Source: Nostoc commune NIES-4072 (GTDB lineage Bacteria > Cyanobacteriota > Cyanobacteriia > Cyanobacteriales > Nostocaceae). From it: a stretch of 64,000 nt of DNA. Shown in pieces: positions 45,351-53,317 of this stretch. Position 1 is the first letter of the stretch; every line of letters begins with the position of its first letter. Below the pieces are notes generated by a model. The model saw nothing but the letters and a program-made list of their open reading frames with translations, was not told where the DNA came from and searched no databases. Position numbers and translations under genes: made by a program. The DNA lies in contig NZ_BDUD01000001.1 in NCBI RefSeq assembly GCF_003113895.1, positions 1,215,821 through 1,279,820 on the forward strand. Reading direction: 5' to 3'.

Positions 45351-46235
45351 GTGAAGATTGGTTGCAAATTATTCATGCTTGCTTTAACTGTTCCATTATT
45401 TCTTGGAATTTTAAATTTTAAAGCACAAGCTCAAGTTACTACTAAAAAATTGGGTGTAGCTGGTGATATTCCCGTTCCCGGTAATTATGATAAGGATGGT
45501 AGAACTGATGTTGCAGTATGGCGACCAAGTAATGGTACTTGGTATGTAATCAACAGTTCTACAGGTCAAACAGTTACTAGAAAATGGGGTGTAAATGGCG
45601 ATATTCCCGTTATCGGCGATTATGATGGTGATAGGATAACTGATATTGCAGTATGGCGGCCAAGTAATCGCACTTGGTATGTAATTAACAGTTCTACAGG
45701 TCAAACAGTTACTAAACAATTGGGCACAGATGGCGATATTCCTGTTCCCGGCAGTTATGATAATGATGGTAAAACTGATTTTGCAGTATGGCGTCCTAGT
45801 AATGGTACTTGGTATGTAATTAACAGTTCTACAGGTCAAACAGTTACTACAAAATGGGGTGTAAATGGTGATATTCCCGTTCTCGCCGATTATGATTATG
45901 ATAGTAGAACTGATTTTGCACTATGGCGACCCAGTAATGGTACTTGGTATGTAATTAATAGTTATACGCGTCAAGTAGTTATTAGAAAATTGGGCGTAAA
46001 TGGTGATGTTCCTGCCCCTGGTAAATACGATGATGATACTAGAGCTGATTTTGCAGTATGGCGACCAAGTAATGGTAATTGGTATATAATTAACAGTTCT
46101 ACAGGTCAAACAGTTACTAGAAAATTGGGCATAAATGGTGATATTCCTGTCCCTGCCATTTATAATTTCTCTATTAAAACTGACTTCGCAGTATGGCGAC
46201 CAAGTAATGGCACTTGGTATATTCTGAGGAATTAG
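45351..46235 (+). CDS. secreted FG-GAP/VCBS-like repeat protein
   Basis: The 294-residue product has a signal peptide (LFMLALTVPLFLGILNF, cleavage near KAQAQ) and about six repeats of some 46 residues with GDIPVPGNYDKDGRTDVAVW, then RPSNGTWYVINSSTGQ. Each has a DxDGxxD calcium-loop-like motif, as in integrin-type beta propellers, so an extracellular adhesion or structural role is likely. I start at GTG 45351 because AAGGAG lies about 8 bases before it and the signal peptide begins there; an upstream TTG would place that site inside the gene. Confidence 0.82.
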   Translation: MKIGCKLFMLALTVPLFLGILNFKAQAQVTTKKLGVAGDIPVPGNYDKDGRTDVAVWRPSNGTWYVINSSTGQTVTRKWGVNGDIPVIGDYDGDRITDIAVWRPSNRTWYVINSSTGQTVTKQLGTDGDIPVPGSYDNDGKTDFAVWRPSNGTWYVINSSTGQTVTTKWGVNGDIPVLADYDYDSRTDFALWRPSNGTWYVINSYTRQVVIRKLGVNGDVPAPGKYDDDTRADFAVWRPSNGNWYIINSSTGQTVTRKLGINGDIPVPAIYNFSIKTDFAVWRPSNGTWYILRN

Positions 46236-46698
46236 TGCTAATATTTTGTCTGATTAAGTAGGGCGGCGTCAATGATTAAAGGTTAGTAGTGAGGGCTGTT
46301 TGCGTTGCCGTAGCCTCTCGTAGAGAAGCGTTCCCGTAGGTTAGCCCTCACTACAAACTAATTTCAATATTTTTTATATTGGTATTGATGTATTAGATAC
46401 AGAAAGCATTGGGTGAATATTTGACCAATTACAAGCTAATTATCAACAAATTATAATTCGCACTTTCGCACTGAAGTATTCAGCGACCAAAATACGGTAG
46501 TAATTAAAATAATTCTAGTCTCAGCTTTTTTTTGCATCTAAATCAACCCGTCGAACTCACGTTAAGTTAATCTGCAACTCGATTCTGGGTGAGGGCACAG
46601 AATTTGTTATTAAGATTCCAGTGTCTTAATTGCTACTATTTATATGATAGATACGAGGAAAAAGAAATTATTTTTCCCCACTATTCTCATCTTTCCTC
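46236..46698. other. spacer with repeat and kinase remnant
   Basis: About 460 bases. Near 46308-46345 lies a small dispersed repeat (CCGTAGCCTCTCGTAGAGAA) and at 46561..46629 the tail of a histidine kinase. No intact gene. Confidence 0.55.
46561..46629 (+). pseudogene. C-terminal remnant of a sensor histidine kinase
   Basis: The frame encodes VKLICNSILGEGTEFVIKIPVS and stops. This is the G2-box end of a HATPase domain (GxGTxFxIxIP). Nothing upstream continues the domain in frame, so only a relic of about 22 residues is left. Confidence 0.6.
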
Positions 46699-47433
46699 TC
46701 AAAGAGGCTTTTGAGTAGGTATACCAACAGCACGAGGAAAATTAGCTGGTGTGGTAGCTAGCTTACGCAAATAAACACAGTGGCGAATGCTGTAACTTAG
46801 GGGTGTTGTAAATTGTTCGATTGATTCAACGACACCACCCAACTGGTTCACAGCATTCTGCAAAGTAGTTGTTTCATCCTCTGTCCAATTACCGCGATAA
46901 ATTATGGCTAAACCTCCCTGTTTGAGCAGTGGTAAGGTATATTCTGCACAGACAGAAGCTGGCCCTACAGCACGGATTAATGCAATATCGTAAGCTAGTC
47001 TATGCTGCGGGTGATGGCCGATTTCTTCAGCCCTAGCAACAACAGTTTTGGCATTGGCAAGGGCAAGTTCAGTTAATATATTGTTGATAAAAGAAATTTT
47101 TTTCCGAGTGGAATCGAGAAGATTAATTGTGCAATTAGGTACAGTAATTGTCACTGGAATACCTGGAAAACCCGCACCTGTACCGATATCAATGATAGCA
47201 GGGGAAGCAAGAGAGAAATTTGCTGATAACAAGGGTGCAATTCCTCGCAGAGAATCCCAGAGATGTTTTTCCCAAAACTCTTGGGGGTCAGTAATCCGAG
47301 TTAAATTTAGTTGGCGATTACCTTCTAGGATTAACTCATAAAGCCTTTGGAATTGCGCTTGTTGTTGGACATTTGGTTGCCAATTAAGAGTTTGCTGCCA
47401 GATTTCTGCCATCTCAGGCAATAAGTTTGTCAT
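46699..47433 (-). CDS. rsmG: 16S rRNA (guanine527-N7)-methyltransferase
   Basis: The 244-residue product has the RsmG layout: NLTRITDPQEFWEKHLWDSL, SAM motif IIDIGTGAGFPGIPV, DSTRKKISFINNI and ARAEEIGH. It methylates G527 of 16S rRNA. I chose the ATG at 47433; the longer frame to 47511 only reads through a GGGGAAT/GGGGAGT heptamer tract (giving PIPHSPFPTPHSP), which is not part of the family. It lies downstream of an ABC ATPase gene on the same strand. Confidence 0.94.
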   Translation of the reverse strand: MTNLLPEMAEIWQQTLNWQPNVQQQAQFQRLYELILEGNRQLNLTRITDPQEFWEKHLWDSLRGIAPLLSANFSLASPAIIDIGTGAGFPGIPVTITVPNCTINLLDSTRKKISFINNILTELALANAKTVVARAEEIGHHPQHRLAYDIALIRAVGPASVCAEYTLPLLKQGGLAIIYRGNWTEDETTTLQNAVNQLGGVVESIEQFTTPLSYSIRHCVYLRKLATTPANFPRAVGIPTQKPL

Positions 47434-47604
47434 TGGGGAATGGGGAGTGGGGAATGGGGAGTGGGGAATGGGGAATAGGGAATAGGGAATGGGGCATTGG
47501 CCATTGGGCATGGGGCATTGGACAATAATTAATACTTCTTCTCTCCCTGCTCCCCCTGCCTCCCCTGCTCCCTACTCCCCACTCCCCACTCCCTACTGCC
47601 CCTT
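47434..47604. repeat. heptanucleotide tandem repeat tract (GGGGAAT/GGGGAGT)
   Basis: 7-bp units such as GGGGAAT, GGGGAGT and AATAGGG run almost without break on the plus strand near 47434-47485, with CCCCACT/CCCTACT units near 47570-47600. Tracts of this type are known from heterocystous cyanobacteria. It separates rsmG from the upstream ABC gene. Confidence 0.85.
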
Positions 47605-48279
47605 TCATACTGCTGGTAAAGGTTCTTTAACTTTGGTTTCTAATGTTCTTGGGTCTACTGATTGTAGTTCACCGTGGTTGAGTGTCCAGCAACGATCTGC
47701 GATCGCTAACAGATCCCCAGCATCGTGTGTCACTACCAGTAGCGTCCAATCTTTTTTGAGTTTTGCTAATAAATTTACCAATTGCCGACGCATTGACCAA
47801 TCTAACCCAGCTGTGGGTTCATCCAATAACAGTAAATTTGGCTGGCGAATCAATTGCACTGCCAAAGCTAAACGTCGTTGCTGACCACCACTCAAAGCAT
47901 AGGGAGCGGCGGAGAGTGATAAATGGTCTAATCCCACCTCAGTAAGGGCTTGTCTGACTCGTTCTGACCCTAACTCAGGATGTCCTAAACGCAATTCTTC
48001 TAAAATTGAACCACCGCAAAAGTGACGCTCTGGAAATTGAAATACCAACCCAGCTAACTGTTGCAGCTGTTCGGCTATAAGTTCTTGTTCCCGCCAAAAG
48101 AGTGCGCCGCTAGTGGGTTCGGCTAGTCCCGACAAAATTTCTAGTAAGGTACTTTTACCCGAACCACTTGCGCCAATAATCAGACCTAGCTGCTGGGGTG
48201 CTAATTCCAAGTTGATCGATTTGAGAATCGCTGTTGGGCACGCTGTGGGGTGATAATTTAGATTTCGGAGATAGAGCAT
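47605..48279 (-). CDS. energy-coupling-factor-type ABC ATPase
   Basis: The 224-residue product is a short ABC ATPase: Walker A GASGSGKST, Q-loop LVFQFPERHFCGGS, signature ALSGGQQRRLALAVQLI, Walker B LLLLDEPTAGLD and H-loop VVTHD. The FPERHFCG Q-loop region and LDHLSLSAAPYALSGG spacing resemble CbiO/EcfA subunits of vitamin or metal importers. No EcfT or S component is adjacent. The substrate is unknown. Confidence 0.87.
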   Translation of the reverse strand: MLYLRNLNYHPTACPTAILKSINLELAPQQLGLIIGASGSGKSTLLEILSGLAEPTSGALFWREQELIAEQLQQLAGLVFQFPERHFCGGSILEELRLGHPELGSERVRQALTEVGLDHLSLSAAPYALSGGQQRRLALAVQLIRQPNLLLLDEPTAGLDWSMRRQLVNLLAKLKKDWTLLVVTHDAGDLLAIADRCWTLNHGELQSVDPRTLETKVKEPLPAV

Positions 48280-48579
48280 TTGTTAAGATTACCAAAAAGT
48301 CAGCAAATTACTGATTAGCTACACTGAAAACATCTGGAAAATTCAAAGAAAGGATTAACACCTTAATCTAGCAGCAAGAATCATCCACTTTTTCTCTATT
48401 GTGGCAGAGTCACCCTTAAAACTTTGGCTCTAACCAGCCTGGGAACATGAAAAAATTACCAAAGTCAACCTTTATATAAGAAAATTTTGGTTGAAGCAGA
48501 GGCAAGTTAAAATTAACCATTTTTTGCATTCTAAGTAACACATACAACTATTTCAACCGCAAATATTCTGAGGGTTAAA
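48280..48579. other. spacer between divergent ABC and TPR genes
   Basis: About 300 bases with no gene or clear repeat. It must hold the promoters of both divergent genes. Confidence 0.5.
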
Positions 48580-49539
48580 ATGACTAAAAGGTTTTCTTCG
48601 CCTCGATTAGTAGTGTCTGCTAGACTCACTAAGCTTGCTCAGACTGCTTTTGGCGTTGCGATCGCCTTTGGCGTTGCCCCTTGGGCAATCGCACTTAATT
48701 TGTGGGTAAATCCCTCCCTGGCTGGCGATCCGTTTCGCAATCGTGAACCTCATCAAATTGGCGACCAAACAGAAGCCGCTTTTAAAGCGATTTTCCAACA
48801 GGGCAATTATCCAGCAGCACAGCGTTATCTGGAACAAGCACTATCCAAAGAGCCAAATGAACCTCTAGCTTATGCCATGAGCGCATCTTTAGCATACGGA
48901 AATAAGGATTGGGCTAAACTAGATACCTACAGCCAAAAAACTCTAGAAACAGGACAAAAACTGATTTCTAGCGATCCATTGCGTGGTAATTTATACACTG
49001 CTGTTGGTCATTTTTTAAAGGGAGCAGCAATTATCACCCGCGAGGGTACAGTCAACGGTGTGCCGCAAGCCTTTAGTCGGTTGCGGCAAGTTTATGAATA
49101 TTTAGACAAAGCTGAAGCAATTTCTGCCAACGATCCAGAACTGAATTTAATCAAAGGTTATATGGATTTACTTTTGGCGGTTAATTTGCCTTTTGCTAGC
49201 CCAGATCAGGCAATTGGACGCTTAGAAAAAAATGCTGCTCCTGGGTATCTAGTAGATCGGGGTATTGCTCTTGCTTACCGGGATTTAAAACGTTATCCAC
49301 AGGCGCTAGAGTATGTCAACCGGGCGATTAAAACGACATCTGATAATCCAGAAATTTATTATCTTAAAGCCCAAATACTGAAACAACTGGGGCAAAGAGA
49401 AAAAAGCCAGCAGATGATCCAGGAAGCGATCGCTAATTTTGACAAAGCATTGACTAAAAAATCCCAACTCCCAGGCGATTTAGTCAAACAAATTGAACGT
49501 GAACGCAGCAGTGCTGTTAGCTTAAAAAATCCTGGGTAA
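48580..49539 (+). CDS. Sll0314/Alr1548-type TPR protein, exported
   Basis: The 319-residue product has a long N-terminal hydrophobic signal or anchor (residues about 20-50, AQTAFGVAIAFGVAPWAIAL) and a chain of TPR-like helices from residue 60 to 290, including NYPAAQRYLEQALSKEPNEPL and RYPQALEYVNRAIKTTSDNP. It resembles a conserved cyanobacterial TPR family of unknown function. It is probably a periplasmic or membrane-anchored scaffold. Confidence 0.82.
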   Translation: MTKRFSSPRLVVSARLTKLAQTAFGVAIAFGVAPWAIALNLWVNPSLAGDPFRNREPHQIGDQTEAAFKAIFQQGNYPAAQRYLEQALSKEPNEPLAYAMSASLAYGNKDWAKLDTYSQKTLETGQKLISSDPLRGNLYTAVGHFLKGAAIITREGTVNGVPQAFSRLRQVYEYLDKAEAISANDPELNLIKGYMDLLLAVNLPFASPDQAIGRLEKNAAPGYLVDRGIALAYRDLKRYPQALEYVNRAIKTTSDNPEIYYLKAQILKQLGQREKSQQMIQEAIANFDKALTKKSQLPGDLVKQIERERSSAVSLKNPG

Positions 49540-49665
49540 TTGGGCATCGGGCATTGGGCATTGGCGATTAAGTTTTTTCTCCATGCCCCATGCCCCATTC
49601 CCGATTCCCTACTCCCTACTTTGATATGCTTATTTGCAGAAGAGTAATTGAAATATTAGACCAAA

Positions 49666-50118
49666 ATGGAGATTCAGTTCCGCGAAATTAATCCTTTTGA
49701 TGTGTGGATTTGGCTGAAATTCAGCACAAATCCTTCTGCGCGTGAAAAGCAGTATGTAGAAGAAGTTTTCAATTCTTGGTTTTATCTGGGTAAATTGGGT
49801 GCATTTAATGCAGAAAATCTTCAGGTACAGGATACTGGACTCGATATCAGCTACATGAATTATGATCAGCAAGGGTATGACAAAAGCTTGCTAGCACTGA
49901 TGCACAACATTGGTGAGTTTGAATATGAGGGTCAATGGGGGCGTTGTTGGTTTGACTTAGGAACTAGTGATGCGATCGCTCTGGATATTTTAATCAACGC
50001 CCTCACCCAGCTAAGTCAGGAATATGTCACCATTGAAGAATTGTACATCGGTGGCGAAAATCCAGATTGGCCTATTGAGGGTAGCGAAAGCCGTCCTCAG
50101 TCTATTTACGATAATTAG
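49666..50118 (+). CDS. DUF3531 family protein
   Basis: The 150-residue product matches a cyanobacterial/plastid family of unknown function: QFREINPFDVWIWLKF, EEVFNSWFYLGKLGAFNAEN and WGRCWFDLGTSDAIALDILI. It ends 8 bases before the NUDIX gene, so the two probably form an operon. A heptamer-rich spacer precedes it. Confidence 0.87.
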   Translation: MEIQFREINPFDVWIWLKFSTNPSAREKQYVEEVFNSWFYLGKLGAFNAENLQVQDTGLDISYMNYDQQGYDKSLLALMHNIGEFEYEGQWGRCWFDLGTSDAIALDILINALTQLSQEYVTIEELYIGGENPDWPIEGSESRPQSIYDN

Positions 50119-50126
50119 TTACAAAA

Positions 50127-50558
50127 ATGAATAAAGCAGGCGAAATTCGGGTAATAGTCTTGGGGCTAATTCGGGATGGCGAACGCATATTTCTTTCTGA
50201 AGGCTACGATCCCGTAAAGCAAGAAACATTTTATCGCGCTTTAGGCGGTGGTGTTGAATTTGGCGAAACCAGCCATGCCGCCTTAGAACGAGAGTTTCAA
50301 GAGGAAATTCAGGCAGACTTAACGAATATTAAATATTTAGGTTGTATAGAAAACCTGTTTACATTTAGTGGTAGGCAAGGTCATGAAATTATTCAGCTTT
50401 ATCAATGTGACTTTGCTGATTCAAAATTTTATCAACTAGAAAGTTTAGTTTTTTCTGAATCACAAACTCATAAACATAGAGCCTTATGGATAGATATTTC
50501 TCGCTTGAAATCTGGGGAATTACGATTAGTACCTGAAGTATTTTTTGACTATTTATAA
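50127..50558 (+). CDS. NUDIX hydrolase
   Basis: The 143-residue product carries the NUDIX box GGGVEFGETSHAALEREFQE followed by EIQADL, near residues 38-63, which binds the metal that cleaves nucleoside diphosphate derivatives. Substrate is not predictable. It follows the DUF3531 gene by 8 bases. Confidence 0.9.
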   Translation: MNKAGEIRVIVLGLIRDGERIFLSEGYDPVKQETFYRALGGGVEFGETSHAALEREFQEEIQADLTNIKYLGCIENLFTFSGRQGHEIIQLYQCDFADSKFYQLESLVFSESQTHKHRALWIDISRLKSGELRLVPEVFFDYL

Positions 50559-50595
50559 AGAATATGGAAGTTTACTAAAATTACTTTGCTGTTAA

Positions 50596-50979
50596 TTATG
50601 TTACTGCACTCAGCAAAGACACAATATACTGGTTGAGACTAACGCCTTCCCGTTCAGAAGTCTCAGCTAAACGTCGATGTAAAGATTTTGGCATCCCTAG
50701 TAGTAGTTTACCGCTATAGCTATCGTTACTACTTGGTAAAGGAATATTATCGTCGGCTTCATAAGCTGTTTCAATCCACAATTCCCGCGCCTCATTAAGA
50801 TTTGCCATTGTCTCTTCAAGGGTTTCGCCTTGGGTAAGACATCCAGGTAAATCTTTAATTTGAGCTACATATCCTTCCTCTGGGTCGGGGTAAAGTGTTA
50901 CAGGGTACTGGAGATTTAAATAATATTCTAAGGACGGCTTCTCAATCTGCTGGTTCTTCTGGTTTAGTGTCTTCATCAA
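50596..50979 (-). CDS. HicB-family antitoxin-like protein
   Basis: The 127-residue product has a HicB N-domain (PVTLYPDPEEGYVAQIKDLP, then GETLEETMANLNEARELWI) and a C-terminal RHH-like segment (KLLLGMPKSLHRRLAETSER, then GVSLNQYIVSLL). No HicA gene is adjacent, so the toxin may be lost. Overlapping its first codons in another frame, 51060 to 50942 reads QCDRVQQIAELLNLEEWIDED and stops, possibly the tail of a lost upstream partner. Confidence 0.85.
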   Translation of the reverse strand: MMKTLNQKNQQIEKPSLEYYLNLQYPVTLYPDPEEGYVAQIKDLPGCLTQGETLEETMANLNEARELWIETAYEADDNIPLPSSNDSYSGKLLLGMPKSLHRRLAETSEREGVSLNQYIVSLLSAVT

Positions 50980-51036
50980 TCCACTCTTCTAAATTTAATA
51001 GTTCAGCTATTTGCTGTACGCGATCGCATTGTATAG

Positions 51037-51306
51037 CTACAACTGAGAAAGCAACTTGTTATACTCTGCATGTGAACCAAGCCAAAACCAAATAACGGTA
51101 TCTCCATCTAACTGTCCAACCGCTCGATAATTTTTGCTAATCCGTGCTGAATAAATTGGTAGTTCTGCATGTACTTTTTTGAAGCGTAAGCTTGGATGGC
51201 TCGGATCTTGTTTGAAAAGACGGTATGCCTCACGGGTTTGCTCTTGAACTTGCTCAGGTAGATCACCAAACCCTTGACGAAACTGAGCGGTTATACGTGA
51301 CTTCAC
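51037..51306 (-). CDS. RelE/ParE-family toxin-like protein
   Basis: The 89-residue product fits the compact toxin fold: FRQGFGDLPEQVQEQTREAY, HPSLRFKKVHAELPIYSARI and RAVGQLDGDTVIWFWLGSHA. Members cleave mRNA or inhibit gyrase. Its start overlaps the end of the antitoxin gene by 4 bases, a typical coupled pair. Confidence 0.85.
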   Translation of the reverse strand: MKSRITAQFRQGFGDLPEQVQEQTREAYRLFKQDPSHPSLRFKKVHAELPIYSARISKNYRAVGQLDGDTVIWFWLGSHAEYNKLLSQL

Positions 51307-51521
51307 AATGTATCTGGATCTAACTCTTGGGTTTTACCTGCACGATATTCAGCCATTGCCTCGGCTGCAAGTTTGGCAAGTATGTCTGGAGAACGGGCAA
51401 AAGTTTCATCCCAACGGCGTTCATCTTCTAGTTCTGCCAAAATCATCGCTGCGATCGCATCTTGTTCATTGGCAGGCAAATTTTTCAGTTTAGCGATCGC
51501 TTGTTCAAGTAGCTCTGTCAT
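51303..51521 (-). CDS. antitoxin of the RelE/ParE-type pair
   Basis: The 72-residue product matches a small antitoxin family: AIAKLKNLPANEQDAIAAMI, then ERRWDETFARSPDILAKLA and AMAEYRAGKTQELDPDTL. It lies immediately upstream of, and overlaps, the toxin gene. No DNA-binding motif is obvious. Confidence 0.83.
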   Translation of the reverse strand: MTELLEQAIAKLKNLPANEQDAIAAMILAELEDERRWDETFARSPDILAKLAAEAMAEYRAGKTQELDPDTL

Positions 51522-51567
51522 AGCTGTTAATCGTTACGAAAGTCATACTATAAATCGCCTTGAAATC

Positions 51568-51906
51568 CTAAACTCCACCTTCTAACTGCTCTAGGTCATC
51601 TCCTGCCAGTGGTGCTTGACCACTATGGCGCACATACAATACATTAACTGTAGTACCTCGAATCGTAAAAAGTATTCGGTATACATTTTTGGCTTTTCCA
51701 TAAAGAAGTTGACGTACTTCTTCTGGAAAAATTTCATGTTCGACTGCTAAAGCACAACGTTGGGGCTTCTCTTGTAGGGTAGCAATAGCATTCATCAATC
51801 CTCAAAACCAACGATCAGCAAATTCAGGATTCCGCTCTCGATACCAGCGATAAGCTTGCTCAATCTGAGTTTTTGCGATTGGGGTAATCTCAACCTGAAA
51901 TGCCAT
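51568..51906 (-). pseudogene. RelE/ParE toxin with internal TGA
   Basis: The toxin begins MAFQVEITPIAKTQIEQAYR and reads to FADRWF, where a TGA (51802..51804) interrupts it. The same frame continues with GLMNAIATLQEKPQRC and ends LAGDDLEQLEGG at 51568. Relatives have Arg or another residue at this point, so a CGA-to-TGA change is likely. It overlaps its antitoxin gene (51890..52153) by 17 bases. Confidence 0.82.
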
Positions 51907-52153
51907 ACTTTCGTTGCATTTCTTGGACAAAATCCTCAATTGGGCGAGTTTTACCAGCGTTGAGCTCCTCGAAACCTTGTCCAATACCTGCAATTGTCTC
52001 CAACTGATCAATCAGTTGGCGTAATTTACTGGGGTCGATTTTGCCAGGATCTAGAAAGGTGACGAGAACTTGAGAGCGATCGCTAATATCTTGCGGTAGC
52101 TGGGTGAGATGAATTTGCCCATCCTGATAAATGCCTTCGATAGTTTTTATCAT
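51890..52153 (-). CDS. antitoxin of the broken toxin pair
   Basis: The 87-residue product starts with a swapped-hairpin-like strand pair common in small antitoxins (MIKTIEGIYQDGQIHLTQLP), continues with DISDRSQVLVTFL, then a helical tail RPIEDFVQEMQRKYGISG. It is intact although the toxin has a stop codon. Confidence 0.78.
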   Translation of the reverse strand: MIKTIEGIYQDGQIHLTQLPQDISDRSQVLVTFLDPGKIDPSKLRQLIDQLETIAGIGQGFEELNAGKTRPIEDFVQEMQRKYGISG

Positions 52154-52280
52154 GAATTAAAGTTGGGTTGGTATTTCCTTTAATTCTACTAACTATACTC
52201 AAAGGGCTGGGTCTAGAATTCCCGCCTGCTCAAAATGACATAGGTTATCATTTGATGACTAATGTTTTTATCCCAATCAA

Positions 52281-52598
52281 ACAATAGCCGTCTCTGGAAT
52301 CGCACCCTGCATTCTTCCGAAAGCATCAATCAAATTTCGCAATTGTTAATCTGCTTTAAAAACTCCTAAACCGCGTACCGTTACTTTCCCAAAAGAATAC
52401 ACAAAGCGGGTCTTGAGATTATCTAGTAAATTTGCCGCCAACAAATTCCAAGCTGGTTCTTCCATTGGTGTTTCTAAAACGACGTGCTGCTTGTTTTCTG
52501 GCTTAATCCGACTAAATCCGAGTTTTTTGCTAGCTGTTTGAGTTCCATGAGTCGCAAAAGTTGATTTGCAGAGACTGGTCAACTACCATAGCGATCGC
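52281..52598 (-). pseudogene. mfd 3'-end fragment A
   Basis: About 318 bases match the last ~108 codons of the intact mfd gene (57242..57558 region) with scattered substitutions and small deletions; the readable part includes [20 protein letters not shown] and [21 protein letters not shown] stop and frame changes break it. It ends at the GCGATCGC site and is followed by a short tail (TCAATAGCAGAACTAGTAGA) also found after fragment B. Confidence 0.88.
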
Positions 52599-52632
52599 CT
52601 CAATAGCAGAACTAGTAGATTTTGAGACAATG

Positions 52633-52679
52633 AATTCTACCTTGGTGAACCAAGCAAGTTGGTAGATGAATCAGAGCAG
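52633..52679 (+). pseudogene. DUF29 3'-end remnant
   Basis: About 47 bases (ATTCTACCTTGGTGAACCAA then GCAAG...TAGATGAATCAGAGCAG) match the last codons of the intact DUF29 gene at 56150..56653 with few changes. It follows mfd fragment A in the same order that fragment B precedes the intact DUF29 gene. Confidence 0.75.
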
Positions 52680-53317
52680 GAAATTGATGCTGAACACTGA
52701 CAGATAAACTGTATCGTCTTTACCTACTCTTTGAAAGAGCTTTTTGTAAACTTTCATTTCTGCGATTGAGTTAGGTATCTAATGGCTGGCATCAGTAAGT
52801 CGGCACGATAAAACCCATGTATGTTTAGTTTTATAAAAACTCTGAAATGACCAATTTATAAGCTGTTTCCTGATTTTAGATTTTATGTAAATAGGTTGAT
52901 TTTTTAAACCTGACTTTCTTAGCAGTAGATAGACGAGTTTATCTAATTTAAATTTGCAAATTAGATGTAGAACAGCTTAGTGGCAAAGATATCTTTACAG
53001 ATGGTGTGGGTGGCATTGGCGTAACCCACTGTAACCCTTTGGGGAAGCAAGCTACGCCTAGCGTCTGTCTACGACACGCTGCGCGAACGCAGAGAAAGTA
53101 TTGCTTTGTTTTCAATACATACACAATCAAAATTTTTAAAAGTGATAAATAGTTGACTACCCTCTTAATATGCTGTAAGTTGATGTCTTGTAAGCTAATC
53201 TGTGAAGTAAAGCAAAAAATCAACAAGCAAGACTCTCGATATTGCTAGAGTTTTGATGAGTTTTTTTGTAGTTCCAGCATTGACGATAAATAAAATATTT
53301 AAATTTGGAGAGTTGCG
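52680..53317. other. spacer upstream of ggt with dispersed repeat
   Basis: About 640 bases without a gene. Near 53038-53092 a GC-rich small repeat (AGCTACGCCTAGCGTCTGTC, then ACGACACGCTGCGCGAACGC) stands out from the AT-rich background. Confidence 0.55.

Noticed and set aside
52948..53226. 92-codon minus-strand frame upstream of ggt
   Set aside because: Crosses a GC-rich dispersed repeat and shows no family features or start signal.
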